Shown here: positions 27,122 to 36,300 of the stretch, piece after piece
Position numbering within the stretch: the first letter of the stretch is position 1
How the letters are laid out: the number at the start of each line of letters is the position of its first letter
Source: Gellertiella hungarica
GTDB taxonomy: Bacteria > Pseudomonadota > Alphaproteobacteria > Rhizobiales > Rhizobiaceae
NCBI RefSeq assembly: GCF_014197145.1
Contig: NZ_JACIEZ010000010.1
Location: 97,593 to 161,592 of the forward strand
Length of the DNA: 64,000 nucleotides
Direction of reading: 5' to 3'
Translations under genes and position numbers: made by a program
The notes under the pieces: model-generated
The model's input: the letters and a program-made list of their open reading frames with translations, nothing else
The model's database searches: none
Told to the model about the DNA's origin: nothing

Positions 27122-28030
27122 TCAGCCCCTTTCGGGCTGGTGCTGACGCCGATGCCCGGCTTTCTGGAAGATCTCGGGCAGCGCCTCGAGATCGAGGATC
27201 GGGATGAGGTTTCCGGATCTCGTCCCGTTTCTTGCCGCCGATCCACCCACCACGAGGGTGACATCGGCGGGCAGCAGCGCCCGCAGATCCCCGACGAGGG
27301 CGGAGGCGGTCTCCCCGGGCAGCGTCAGGCTGCCCACCATCACATGGCTTGCCTTCAGCCGCGAGGCGGCAGCGGCGATCTCCCGCACGGGCAGGGAAGG
27401 GCCGAGATAATGGGCCATGACCCCCTCGAGCCGCGCCAGAAGCGCGGCCGCGAGCGCGCCGAATTCATGCTGTTCCCCGTCGAGCGTCGTCACCACCGCA
27501 ACCGTCGCACCCCCGGTGACCTCCGTATCGTGCAGGCACTGGACGAGAACCTGTTTCACCCCGAGCGAGATGACGTGCTCGCCTGCAATCGGCAGCTGCG
27601 CCTCGCTCCAGAGCGCCCCCACCTGCCGGAGCAGCGGAATGACCGTTTCCAGAAGCCATCTGCGGGTTCCCTGCGACCGGAGCCGGATGCGCAGCAGCCC
27701 GGCTACCCGCTCGTGATCGAGAAGGCGCGCCGCGTCGATGAGTTCGCGGAAGGACTGCACGGGACGCTCCTCCCGCACCAGCTGGTCGAGGGCTTCTTCC
27801 GGCAGCGCGACCACCTGGCTAATCCGGTGGCCGGCATCGCTGCACAGCTTGAGCTTGCGGAAGCGCTCGGCCTGTTCGAGCGTGTAGAAGCGCCTGCCGG
27901 CCGCATTGCGCTCCGCCGGCAGAAGGCCATAGCGCCGCTCCCACTGGTGGAGAGCGTTCCTGTTGAGGCCGGTATAGGCAAGGAATTCATCGAGCGCCAT
28001 CAGGGCTGGCGTGTCAGTGTCGGCAGTCAT
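27122..28030 (-). CDS. MerR-family regulator with a B12-binding-like domain
   Basis: The 302-aa protein begins with a MerR helix-turn-helix (FLAYTGLNRNALHQWERRYGLL). A helical middle domain follows (about residues 85-160), then a Rossmann-like C-terminal domain of the cobalamin-binding type. It carries EQHEFGALAAALLA where CarH/LitR proteins have DxHxxG, so the lower axial His is kept and the Asp is Glu. By analogy it may be a light- or redox-responsive repressor, but vitamin B12 binding is unproven. No carotenoid or photolyase gene is adjacent. Confidence 0.82.
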   Translation of the reverse strand: MTADTDTPALMALDEFLAYTGLNRNALHQWERRYGLLPAERNAAGRRFYTLEQAERFRKLKLCSDAGHRISQVVALPEEALDQLVREERPVQSFRELIDAARLLDHERVAGLLRIRLRSQGTRRWLLETVIPLLRQVGALWSEAQLPIAGEHVISLGVKQVLVQCLHDTEVTGGATVAVVTTLDGEQHEFGALAAALLARLEGVMAHYLGPSLPVREIAAAASRLKASHVMVGSLTLPGETASALVGDLRALLPADVTLVVGGSAARNGTRSGNLIPILDLEALPEIFQKAGHRRQHQPERG

Positions 28031-28137
28031 CGTCGTCGGTCAGGCGCAGGCGGTTCGGGTTCCGGGTCGAGGATATCGCGAGGCCAGCATGCGGGGAAAG
28101 ACTTGTTCGAGCCTTTCCTCGCCGCGGGGCTTGCGCC

Positions 28138-28884
28138 TCACCGTCCCCGGATGCGCAGGTTGTTCTGCACGTGCCGCACGCCCGGAACGCTTTCGGCGAT
28201 GTCCTCCGCGTGCCGCTTGGCGAAACGCTCGGTGACGGTGCCGTCCAGCGTCACCTCGCCCCCGGATACCGAAACCTCCATCTCGGAGGCGTCGATGTCG
28301 GGATCGTCGGAGAGGCGGTCGTTCACGTCTTCGCGGATGCGCTCGTCGGACCGGGTGTAGTTCTTCGGCCCGCGCCCGCGATGGTCGGCATCTGCCTGCC
28401 GGCGCTCCACGGCATCGCGGCCGTCCAGCCAGGCGGTCACTTCGCCATTTGCCCGGTCGAAGGTCATCGGGCGGCGGTCGTTGCGGCCGACGGCATAGGC
28501 GTCGCGGTCGCGCACGCGCCGTTCGCGCCCGTCCTCGGGATAGTAGTAGTCCGGATCGTAGGAGCCGCGGCCCGGACGCACGGGCTCCTCCTCGTCCTCG
28601 CGGCCCGTGGCCCGTCCCCGGCTCACGGGCATCGCGGCCCCGCCCGGGTCGGGTTCGCGGTAGCCGCCGGGTCGCCTGCCGAAATGGCTTTCCGCATGCT
28701 TGCCGCGGAAGCCCGGCTCGGCGATCCAGCGCTCGTCGCCCTCCGGTTCCCAGTCGGCCTGATCCCGGTCGAAGCCCTCGCGTCCCGCCGGGTGCGGCCG
28801 TTCGGGGCGGGGACGCTGCCGGTCCATCCGCATGCCGTCGCGCCCGAGTTCGTTGCCATGCCCGTCTTCCGTGTGCCTCGCCAT
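28138..28884 (-). CDS. BON-domain protein with charged N-terminal region
   Basis: The 248-aa product has a long hydrophilic N-terminal part (about residues 1-165) rich in Arg, Asp, Glu and Gly, with a run of tyrosines. It ends in a BON domain (about 180-248) of the pattern IREDVNDRLSDDPDIDASEMEV and VTLDGTVTERFAKRHAEDIA. BON domains are thought to bind membranes or phospholipid; related small proteins are stress-induced. No signal peptide is seen, so it is probably cytoplasmic. AAGGAG precedes the ATG at 28884. A small hydrophilic protein gene lies divergently upstream. Confidence 0.8.
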   Translation of the reverse strand: MARHTEDGHGNELGRDGMRMDRQRPRPERPHPAGREGFDRDQADWEPEGDERWIAEPGFRGKHAESHFGRRPGGYREPDPGGAAMPVSRGRATGREDEEEPVRPGRGSYDPDYYYPEDGRERRVRDRDAYAVGRNDRRPMTFDRANGEVTAWLDGRDAVERRQADADHRGRGPKNYTRSDERIREDVNDRLSDDPDIDASEMEVSVSGGEVTLDGTVTERFAKRHAEDIAESVPGVRHVQNNLRIRGR

Positions 28885-29062
28885 GCTGTCGCTCCTTTCG
28901 CTGAAACGGTGCGAGCCCGAAGGCTCTTCTCCCGGTAAACCGGCGGAGGATGCGGCTGGTTCCGACGGGGGGAACCCTGCCGCCGCCGGCGGGTTACCCG
29001 AGGGGAGGGCAGGAGCCGCGCGGTCGCCCGCCGTCCCGGCGAAACCATGAAGGAGATGCGCC

Positions 29063-29263
29063 ATGCCAGAGAAACATCCGAACACCGCCCGCTGGGGCGG
29101 TCCGGGCGCCAGCCACGAGGACCGTTCGAAGCCGATGCCCGAGAAGCACGATCCCCGCCCGGACGGCACGCCCACCAATCCGCGCGTCAGCCAGGTGTCC
29201 GGCGGCGGCGGCGAGCGGGACGAAAAGCACAGCCACGACGATCGGCTGCGCAGCAGCAAGTGA
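29063..29263 (+). CDS. Small hydrophilic hypothetical protein
   Basis: This 66-aa frame (MPEKHPNTARWGGPGASHED at the start) is extremely hydrophilic, with many His, Pro, Gly, Asp and Lys residues and no hydrophobic segment, so it is probably disordered. The short string MPEKH occurs twice (residues 1-5 and 25-29). AAGGAG lies about eight bases before the ATG, and a good terminator follows the stop. I recognise no family. Its pairing with the BON-domain gene suggests a stress role, which is only a guess. Confidence 0.6.
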   Translation: MPEKHPNTARWGGPGASHEDRSKPMPEKHDPRPDGTPTNPRVSQVSGGGGERDEKHSHDDRLRSSK

Positions 29264-29283
29264 ACGCCCCGGGACAAACGCAA

Positions 29284-29312
29284 AAGGGGCGGGTCTGCCG
29301 GACCCGCCCTTT
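29284..29312. terminator. Bidirectional intrinsic terminator
   Basis: A 12-bp stem (arms 29284-29295 and 29301-29312, one G-T pair) encloses the loop TGCCG. It has A-rich and T-rich flanks, so it can end transcription of the small gene at 29063 and of the convergent flavoenzyme gene at 29334. Confidence 0.75.
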
Positions 29313-29333
29313 CGATTGGCGCCGATGCGACGC

Positions 29334-31370
29334 TCAGAGATCCTTGGCGAGCCGGAGCGCGTCGTAGATCGCCGCGTGGGTGTTGCGCGCGGCAACCGCA
29401 TCGCCGATCCGGAAGAGCTGGAAGGTGCCCTCGGGGTTGCGCCGCTCCGCCTGCGGCTTGCCCGCGATGAGATCGTCGTAAGACACCGCGCCGAGGTTCG
29501 AGGATTGCGGCTTCAGCTCGAAATAGAGTTCGTCCAGCGGACGGGTTCCATGGTTGACGACGATCTGGTCGAAGGTCTGCTTGCGCGACATGCCGCCGTA
29601 ATCGCTGCCGACGGTCGCCGTCAGGGCGTTGCCGCTCTTCTCCACCGCCTCCAGACGGTAGGTCACGGTGAAGGTGGTGTTGAGCTTCTGCAGCGAGCGC
29701 ATGTAGGGCACGAGGTTCATGGCCATGACCTCCGGCGCGAAGGCGCGGTCGGGCGTCATGATTTCCACCTTCGCCCCGGTAGCGGCGATGATTTCGGCGG
29801 CCTGAAGACCCGCATGATCGCCCGCATCGTCATAGACGAGCACGTTCGATCCCGGCTTCACGTCGCCGGCGATGATGTCCCACGAGGAGACGACGAGATC
29901 GTTGCCGGCGGTCAGCACCTCCGTGTGCGGCAGGCCGCCGGTCGCGACGATCACCACGTCGGGCTTTTCGGCCAGAACGGTCTCGGCCTCCGCCCAGGTG
30001 TTGAAGCGGAAGGTCACGCCCAGCTTCTCGCACTGCGCCACGCGCCATTCGATGATCGAGATCATCTCGCGGCGGCGGGGGCTTTGGGCGGTGAGCCGGA
30101 TCTGGCCGCCCGCCTCGTCGGCGGCCTCCAGCACGACGACCTCGTGGCCGCGCTCGGCCGAAACGCGCGCCGCCTCGAGGCCTGCCGGTCCGGCGCCGAC
30201 GATCACCACCTTGCGCCGCCGGTCCGCCTTCGGGATCAGGTGCGGCATGGTTTCCTCGCGGCCGGTGGCCGCGTTGTGGATGCAGAAGGCCAGCCCGCCC
30301 TGGTAGATGCGGTCGAGACAGTAGTTCGCCCCGACGCAGGGGCGGATGTCGTCCTCGCGCTTCTCGATGATCTTGCGCACCAGATGCGGGTCGGTCATGT
30401 GGGCGCGGGTCATGCCGATCATGTCCACCTTGCCGGAGGCGATCGCGTGGCGGGCGGTGGCGACATCGGGCACGCGCGCGGCATGGAAGGTCGGGAAATT
30501 CGTCGCCGCGCGGATTTCGCCGGCGAGATCCAGATGGGGCGCGCTTGCCATGCCCTGGATGGGGATGAGGTCGGTCAGGCCCGGATCGGTATCGATGTGC
30601 CCGCGAACCACGTTCAGGTAGTCGATGAGGCCGCTGTCCTTGAGGCGGCGGGAGATTTCCAGACCCTCGGCCTTGTCGGTGCCGCCGGCCATGTCCTCGT
30701 CGCCCGTATAGCGGATGCCGAGGATGAAATCGTCGCCGACGCGGCTGCGGATCGCCTTCAGCACGTCGAAGCAGAAGCGCATGCGGTTGTCCAGCGAGCC
30801 GCCATAGGGGCCGTCAAGCTCGTTGGTGAGCGGCGAGATGAACTGGTCGAGCAGATGGCCATAGGCCTCGAGCTCCACGCCGTCCATGCCGCCCGCCTTC
30901 ATGCGCTCGGCGGCATCGGCATAATCCTTGATGATCCGCTCGATGTCCCAGTCCTCGATCATCTTCGGGAAGGCGCGGTGGGCCGCCTCGCGGTGGTGGG
31001 AGGGCGAGACGACGGGCAGCCAGTCGCCCTTGTCCCAGCGCGTGCGGCGGCCGAGATGGGTGAGCTGGATCATGATCGCCGCCCCCTCCTCGTGCACGGC
31101 ATCCGTCATCCGCTTCACCCACGGCACGATCTCGTCCTTGTAGGCGAGCAGGTTGTTGAAGACCGGCGGGCTGTCCTTGGAGACCGCGGCGGAACCGGCG
31201 GTCATGGTCATGGCGACGCCGCCCCGGGCGCGTTCCAGCGTGTAGCGGAGATAGCGCTCCTTCGGCATGCCGTCTTCCGGATAGGCCGGCTCGTGGGAGG
31301 TGACGATGATGCGGTTCCTGAGCGTCAGATGCTTCAGCTGGAACGGCTGGAGAAGGGGATCGTTGGACAT
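29334..31370 (-). CDS. TMADH-like flavoprotein, probable N-methylproline demethylase
   Basis: This 678-aa protein joins an old-yellow-enzyme-type FMN barrel (residues 1-340) to an iron-sulfur segment (C345, C351, C363) and FAD/NAD-binding domains beginning VVIVGAGPAGLEAARVSAERG. This is the trimethylamine dehydrogenase/histamine dehydrogenase/StcD layout. Similarity to rhizobial stachydrine demethylase and the nearby putA suggest that it demethylates N-methylproline to proline. The second cluster ligand of TMADH (Cys348) is Ala348 here, so the [4Fe-4S] site is altered. No Rieske oxygenase for the first demethylation of proline betaine is in the window. The TetR-type gene is divergent. Confidence 0.8.
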   Translation of the reverse strand: MSNDPLLQPFQLKHLTLRNRIIVTSHEPAYPEDGMPKERYLRYTLERARGGVAMTMTAGSAAVSKDSPPVFNNLLAYKDEIVPWVKRMTDAVHEEGAAIMIQLTHLGRRTRWDKGDWLPVVSPSHHREAAHRAFPKMIEDWDIERIIKDYADAAERMKAGGMDGVELEAYGHLLDQFISPLTNELDGPYGGSLDNRMRFCFDVLKAIRSRVGDDFILGIRYTGDEDMAGGTDKAEGLEISRRLKDSGLIDYLNVVRGHIDTDPGLTDLIPIQGMASAPHLDLAGEIRAATNFPTFHAARVPDVATARHAIASGKVDMIGMTRAHMTDPHLVRKIIEKREDDIRPCVGANYCLDRIYQGGLAFCIHNAATGREETMPHLIPKADRRRKVVIVGAGPAGLEAARVSAERGHEVVVLEAADEAGGQIRLTAQSPRRREMISIIEWRVAQCEKLGVTFRFNTWAEAETVLAEKPDVVIVATGGLPHTEVLTAGNDLVVSSWDIIAGDVKPGSNVLVYDDAGDHAGLQAAEIIAATGAKVEIMTPDRAFAPEVMAMNLVPYMRSLQKLNTTFTVTYRLEAVEKSGNALTATVGSDYGGMSRKQTFDQIVVNHGTRPLDELYFELKPQSSNLGAVSYDDLIAGKPQAERRNPEGTFQLFRIGDAVAARNTHAAIYDALRLAKDL

Positions 31371-31412
31371 GGCTGTTGCTCCCGGGGTGAGGATTTGCCA
31401 GACCCTAATGAG

Positions 31413-31476
31413 AAATGTACACTAGTGTCAATATTCAAATCAGGGTGGTCCGCAAAAGAAACAGAGGTGTACATTT
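31413..31476. promoter_or_regulatory. Operators between flavoenzyme and TetR genes
   Basis: AAATGTACAC (31413-31422) and GTGTACATTT (31467-31476) form a perfect 10-bp inverted repeat about 44 bp apart. The first arm runs into a palindrome ACACTAGTGT (31419-31428). Both lie in the 140-bp region between divergent genes, and each contains TGTACA, so they are the likely binding sites of the adjacent TetR protein. Confidence 0.65.
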
Positions 31477-31512
31477 TCTTGCCGGAACGGGGGCGGCATG
31501 CTAGGAAGGGGC

Positions 31513-32142
31513 ATGGAACAGAACACAAGCGAAAGCGGCTGGCGCGGCTCGCCGGAACTCTGGCTCGAGGCGGCTTACGATTCGCTTCTGGAAACGGGCG
31601 TCGATTCGGTGAAGATCCTGCCGCTCGCCAAGCGGCTCAACCTGTCGCGCACCAGCTTCTACTGGTTCTTCAAGGATCGTGAGGAGCTTCTGGCGGCCCT
31701 TCTCACCCGCTGGCGGGACAAGAATACCGGCAATCTGGTGCGCCAGTCTGAAGCCTATGCCGAGACCATCGCCGAGGCGGTCCTCAACGTCTTCGACTGC
31801 TGGCTGGACAAGCGCGTCTTCGACGCGCCTTTCGAATTCGCGATCCGCAGCTGGGCGATCCAGTCGCCTGAAATCCTGGCGGAGGTGCAGGCGGCAGACC
31901 AGCTGAGGCTCGAGGCGCTCACGCGCATGTTCGAGCGGTTCGGCCACGCACCCGGCGTGGCAGACGTGCGCGCCCGCACGCTCTATCTCGTGCAGATCGG
32001 CTATATCTCGATGCAGACGCGGGAGGATCTGGCGCTGCGCATGAAGCGCATTCCCGATTACGTGGAGATCTTCACCGGTCAGCCGCCCGAGCGGCGGGAG
32101 CTCGACCGTTTCTTTGCCCGGCACGATTACCGGCCGGGCTGA
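31513..32142 (+). CDS. TetR-family transcriptional regulator
   Basis: The 209-aa product has a TetR-type helix-turn-helix near residues 18-60 (AAYDSLLETGVDSVKILPLA, then LNLSRTSFYWFFKDREELLAALL). It is followed by an all-helical ligand-binding domain. It is divergent from the flavoenzyme gene and probably controls it. The ATG at 31513 is preceded by GGAAGGGG; an ATG at 31498 is also in frame. It converges on the small gene at 32155, with a short inverted repeat (CTGACGG / CCGTCAG, 32139-32158) between the stops. Confidence 0.85.
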   Translation: MEQNTSESGWRGSPELWLEAAYDSLLETGVDSVKILPLAKRLNLSRTSFYWFFKDREELLAALLTRWRDKNTGNLVRQSEAYAETIAEAVLNVFDCWLDKRVFDAPFEFAIRSWAIQSPEILAEVQAADQLRLEALTRMFERFGHAPGVADVRARTLYLVQIGYISMQTREDLALRMKRIPDYVEIFTGQPPERRELDRFFARHDYRPG

Positions 32143-32154
32143 CGGTCCGTCCCG

Positions 32155-32364
32155 TCAGTCGTCCAGCACGCTTGGCGGCATGTGAAACCCCTCCGGCAGG
32201 GCCGAGGGCGACCATTCGCGGGGTTCGGTTGCCATGGAGGGCGCGGCGGTTCCGCCTGCGGGCGCGCGCATCGCGGCCGCGGCCGAAACGGCCCGGATGC
32301 CGATAGGCCGGTAGCGGCTGACGAGATCGACCGCCCCGCCCTTGCCATTCTGGTTCATGCTCAT
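32155..32364 (-). CDS. Small hypothetical protein downstream of putA
   Basis: The 69-aa frame starts MSMNQNGKGGAVDLVSRYRP and has an Ala-rich middle and a Pro-rich, acidic end. It follows putA by 75 bp on the same strand, and GAGGAGG precedes the ATG, so it is probably the last gene of the putA transcript. I recognise no domain; there is no signal peptide. Confidence 0.55.
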   Translation of the reverse strand: MSMNQNGKGGAVDLVSRYRPIGIRAVSAAAAMRAPAGGTAAPSMATEPREWSPSALPEGFHMPPSVLDD

Positions 32365-32439
32365 GCCGCGTCCTCCTCTCCCGGCGGATGGCGTGCCCGC
32401 AGTGCCGGAAAGGCAGCCGCGGGCACTCCCGTGTCTGGA

Positions 32440-35400
32440 TCAGCCGATGGTCATCAGGCTGGCATTGCCGCCGGCGGCTGCGGTGTTGATCGAGGTGGAC
32501 ACCTCCTCCAGCAGCCAGTTGAGGCAATAGGCTTCCGGATCGTTTTCCAGCTCCTGCGTGGTGGCCGACTGCACGAGGACCAGCGGGCCGTCGAGCGCGG
32601 CGATCTTGCGGTTCGCCTCGAGCACGCGGGCGGCATCGCCTTCGATCAGCGCACCGGCAAAGGGGGCATCCTTCTGCCAGTCGCTCGTCCAGCCGATGCG
32701 GCCGGCCACGCTCGCCGGCAGGCCGGCCAGCGCCCCCTCGAGCCCCGAAGCGGCGTCGATCGCCACGTCGTTGCCGGTCGCCAGTACCGCCGCGATCTGC
32801 CGGTAGAGGCCGCGCGCCGTTGCCGGCACGGCGAGGATGCGGCCGCGCGCATGAAGCGCATAGATGTTGCGTTCGCCGACCGGGCCGCTGAGCTCCTTGA
32901 TCATGCCGAGGGCCGAAAGGCCGCCCATCTCGCGGGCCGCTTCTGCATCCGCATTGTGGCCGCGGCTTCCCAGCCAGGTGGCGAAATCGCGCAGCGCCGG
33001 GTCCATGTGCACGGAGCTCACCTGCGGCGGAACCGGCGCCTTTTGCACGAGGCGACCGATGTAAAGCGGACCGCCCGCCTTCGGACCGGTGCCGGAAAGG
33101 CCGCGTCCGCCGAAGGGCTGCACGCCGACCACGGCGCCGATGATGTTGCGGTTGACGTAGAGATTGCCCGCCTTCACCCGCTCGGTGACATGGGCAATCG
33201 TCTCGTCGAGACGGGTGTGCAGGCCGAAGGTCAGGCCGTAGCCGGTGGCGTTGATCTCGTCGATCAGGCTGTCCATGTCCTCGCGGCGGAAGCGCATGAC
33301 GTGCAGCACCGGACCGAAGACCTCGCGCTTCAGGTCGGAGAGCTTGCCGATTTCGATGATGGTTGGCGCAACGAAGGTGCCGCGCGCGGCTTCCTCCGGC
33401 AGCGGCAGCTGCTCGACGGTTGCCCCAAGCGAGCGCATGCGCTCGATATGGGCTTCGATGCCCTCCTTGGCCTCCGCCGTGATGACGGGTCCGATATCGG
33501 CCGAAAGCCGGTCGGTGCGGCCGAGGATGAGTTCGTTCAGCGCGCCCTTCAGCATGGTCAGCGTCCGGTCGGCCACGTCTTCCTGGAGGCACAGCACGCG
33601 CAGCGCCGAGCAGCGCTGGCCCGCGCTGTCGAAGGCGGATGCGATGACGTCGCCGACGACCTGCTCGGCCAGGGCCGAGCTGTCGACGATCATGGCGTTC
33701 TGGCCGCCCGTCTCGGCGATCAGCGGGATCGGCTTTCCGGCGGCGGAGGTGCGCTCGTTGAGCTGGCCCTGGATGAGCCGGGCCACTTCCGTCGAGCCGG
33801 TGAACATGACGCCTGCGGTTTCCGGCGCGCCCACCAGCGCGGCACCGAGCCTGCCGTCCCCCGGGGCGAACTGCAGCGCGCCGCGCGGAACACCGGCCTC
33901 GTGCAGGATCTTCACGCTCTCGTGGGCGATGATCGGCGTTTCGTCGGCGGATTTCGCAATCACGCTGTTGCCGGCGACGAGGGCTGCGGCCACCTGTCCG
34001 GTGAAGATTGCCAGCGGGAAGTTCCACGGGCTGATGCAGACGACGGGGCCGAGCGGACGGTGGTTTGCGCCCAGCGTGCGGCGGGCCTGGTTGGCGTAGT
34101 AGCGCAGGAAGTCGATGGCCTCGCGCACTTCGCCGACGGCATTGGCCGCGGTCTTGCCGGCCTCGCGCATGGCAAGGCCCATCAGCATCTCCAGGCGGTC
34201 CTGCATCAGATCGGCCGCGCGGTCGAGGCAGGCGGCACGATCGGAAGGCGAGGTCGCGGCCCAGGCCTCGACGCCCTCGCGGGCAAGCTTCAGGATCCTG
34301 CCCGCATCCTCGGGGCGCACCTCTGTGACCTTGCCCACCACATCCGCGTGATCGGCGGGGTTCAGCACGTCGCGCGTCTCGCCCTCGGCGGAGCCATCCG
34401 CAAGGATGGGCCTCGCATGCCATTCGGTCGCGGCGGTCTGCTTCAGCTTCTCTGCCAGCGCCTGAAGCGCAACTTCGTTGGACAGATCGATGCCGGCGGA
34501 ATTCGGACGGTCCTTGCCATAGAGGTTGACGGGCAGGGCGATCTGGTCGTGCGGCATGCCGATCTCGGGCATGGCGGATACCACGTCCACCGGATCGGCG
34601 ATGAGGTCCTCGACCGAAACGGCCGGGTCGGAAATGCGGTTGACGAAGGAGGAGTTCGCACCGTTTTCCAGCAGGCGGCGCACCAGATAGGCCAGCAGCG
34701 TCTCATGGGTGCCGACGGGCGCGTAGATGCGGCAGGGACGGTCGAGCTTGCCCTTGCCGACAACCTCGTCATAGAGCGGCTCTCCCATGCCGTGCAGGCA
34801 CTGGAACTCATAATTGCCCACGGCAAAATCCGGGCCGGCCAGATGATAGATGGTGGCGAGCGTCTGGGCATTGTGGGTGGCGAACTGCGGGAAGATCTCA
34901 GCCGGTGCGGCCAGCAGCTTGCGGGCGCAGGCGATATAGGCCACGTCCGTGTGCACCTTGCGGGTATAGACGGGGAAGCCTTCGAGGCCGTCCAGCTGGG
35001 CGCGCTTGATCTCCGCATCCCAATAGGCGCCCTTGACGAGGCGCACCATCATCCGGCGGCCGGCGCGGCGGGCGAGATCGATGATGAAGTCGAGAACGAA
35101 GGGGCAGCGCTTGCCATAGGCCTGCACCACGAAGCCGAGACCGTTCCAGCCGGCGAGATCCTTGTCGAGCGCCAGTTCTTCCAGCAGGTCCAGCGACAGC
35201 TCCAGGCGGTCTGCCTCCTCGGCGTCGATGTTGAGGCCGATGTCGTACTGCTTGGCGATCTGCGCGAGCTGCTTCACCATGGGCAGGAGTTCGCCCATCA
35301 CCCGGGCGGACTGGGCCCGGTTGTAGCGCGGATGCAGCGCGGAAAGCTTGATCGAGATGCCGGGACCTTCATAGACGCCACGGCCGGCAGCCGCACGGCC

Positions 35401-36105
35401 GATGGCATGGATGGCGTTCTCGTAGTCGCGGTAGTAGCGCCGTGCATCGGCAGCGGTCGTCGCGGCCTCCCCCAGCATGTCGTAGGAATAGCGGAAACCG
35501 CGGGCTTCCAGCGGGCGGGCGCGCTTCAGCGCCTCGTCGATGGTTTCGCCGGTCACGAACTGCTCGCCCATCATGCGCATCGCCATGTCGACGCCGCGGC
35601 GGATGACCGGTTCGCCGGCGCGGGCGATGAGCCGGGTCAGGGCCGCGCCCAGGCTGCGGTCGCTGACCGTCGAGGTCAGCTTGCCCGTGACGACGAGGCC
35701 CCAGGTCGCGGCATTGACGAAGAGCGACTTCTGCCCGCCGATATGGGACTTCCAGTCGCCCTCGGCGATCTTGTCGCGGATCAGCGCATCGCGGGTTTCG
35801 GTGTCGGGAATGCGCAGCAGCGCCTCGGCCAGGCACATCAGCGCGATGCCTTCCTGGCTGGAGAGCGAATATTCATGCACCAGCCCCTCGACGCCGGTGC
35901 CCTTGTGCTTGGCGCGCAGCGCCTCGATCAGCGTGCGGGCGGTACCGGCAATCGCAGCCTTCATCTCCGGGGCAATGCGGGCTGCATCCGCAAGCGGGCG
36001 CAGGCATTCCGGCTCCGGCCGGCGATAGGCGGCGGTGATCGCCTGGCGAAGCGGGGTCTGGGTGTGGATCGGCGGTGCAAAGCTGGCAAAGGCGGGGTTC
36101 GTCAT
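32440..36105 (-). CDS. putA: Bifunctional proline dehydrogenase / P5C dehydrogenase
   Basis: The 1221-aa enzyme oxidises proline to glutamate in two steps. Residues about 130-480 form the FAD-dependent proline dehydrogenase barrel (EGPGISIKLSALHPRY, YGKRCPFVLD, RLVKGAYWD, EFQCLHGMGEPLY). Residues about 540-1040 form the NAD-dependent glutamate-semialdehyde dehydrogenase, with ETGGQN (general base) and SAGQRCSALR (nucleophile Cys). The C-terminal region about 1080-1221 is the usual extra domain. It lacks the N-terminal ribbon-helix-helix of trifunctional PutA, so it does not autoregulate; the divergent Lrp-type PutR takes that role. Confidence 0.96.
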   Translation of the reverse strand: MTNPAFASFAPPIHTQTPLRQAITAAYRRPEPECLRPLADAARIAPEMKAAIAGTARTLIEALRAKHKGTGVEGLVHEYSLSSQEGIALMCLAEALLRIPDTETRDALIRDKIAEGDWKSHIGGQKSLFVNAATWGLVVTGKLTSTVSDRSLGAALTRLIARAGEPVIRRGVDMAMRMMGEQFVTGETIDEALKRARPLEARGFRYSYDMLGEAATTAADARRYYRDYENAIHAIGRAAAGRGVYEGPGISIKLSALHPRYNRAQSARVMGELLPMVKQLAQIAKQYDIGLNIDAEEADRLELSLDLLEELALDKDLAGWNGLGFVVQAYGKRCPFVLDFIIDLARRAGRRMMVRLVKGAYWDAEIKRAQLDGLEGFPVYTRKVHTDVAYIACARKLLAAPAEIFPQFATHNAQTLATIYHLAGPDFAVGNYEFQCLHGMGEPLYDEVVGKGKLDRPCRIYAPVGTHETLLAYLVRRLLENGANSSFVNRISDPAVSVEDLIADPVDVVSAMPEIGMPHDQIALPVNLYGKDRPNSAGIDLSNEVALQALAEKLKQTAATEWHARPILADGSAEGETRDVLNPADHADVVGKVTEVRPEDAGRILKLAREGVEAWAATSPSDRAACLDRAADLMQDRLEMLMGLAMREAGKTAANAVGEVREAIDFLRYYANQARRTLGANHRPLGPVVCISPWNFPLAIFTGQVAAALVAGNSVIAKSADETPIIAHESVKILHEAGVPRGALQFAPGDGRLGAALVGAPETAGVMFTGSTEVARLIQGQLNERTSAAGKPIPLIAETGGQNAMIVDSSALAEQVVGDVIASAFDSAGQRCSALRVLCLQEDVADRTLTMLKGALNELILGRTDRLSADIGPVITAEAKEGIEAHIERMRSLGATVEQLPLPEEAARGTFVAPTIIEIGKLSDLKREVFGPVLHVMRFRREDMDSLIDEINATGYGLTFGLHTRLDETIAHVTERVKAGNLYVNRNIIGAVVGVQPFGGRGLSGTGPKAGGPLYIGRLVQKAPVPPQVSSVHMDPALRDFATWLGSRGHNADAEAAREMGGLSALGMIKELSGPVGERNIYALHARGRILAVPATARGLYRQIAAVLATGNDVAIDAASGLEGALAGLPASVAGRIGWTSDWQKDAPFAGALIEGDAARVLEANRKIAALDGPLVLVQSATTQELENDPEAYCLNWLLEEVSTSINTAAAGGNASLMTIG

Positions 36106-36300
36106 CAGTCTGTCTCAGCGTTCCTGGCGGCATCGGATGGCCGCATCGTGTCCCGGAAAATGGTGTCCGGCCGCGCCTTCTGGGGTCTTGGCCGGACTTG
36201 AGCGGAAAGATATCACAAGCTTGCAATGCGTTCAGTCTTGTTTCATGGTTTTTCCAGTCCATTTGGATTTTTGAAAGGCCATTCGGAAGGAAAAACGACA

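Noticed and set aside
28950..31682. 910-codon open frame antisense to the flavoenzyme gene
   Set aside because: It crosses a terminator and the divergent promoter region and has no domain; a high-G+C artefact.
32182..36201. 1339-codon open frame antisense to putA
   Set aside because: It is a shadow of putA with no recognisable domain or ribosome binding site.
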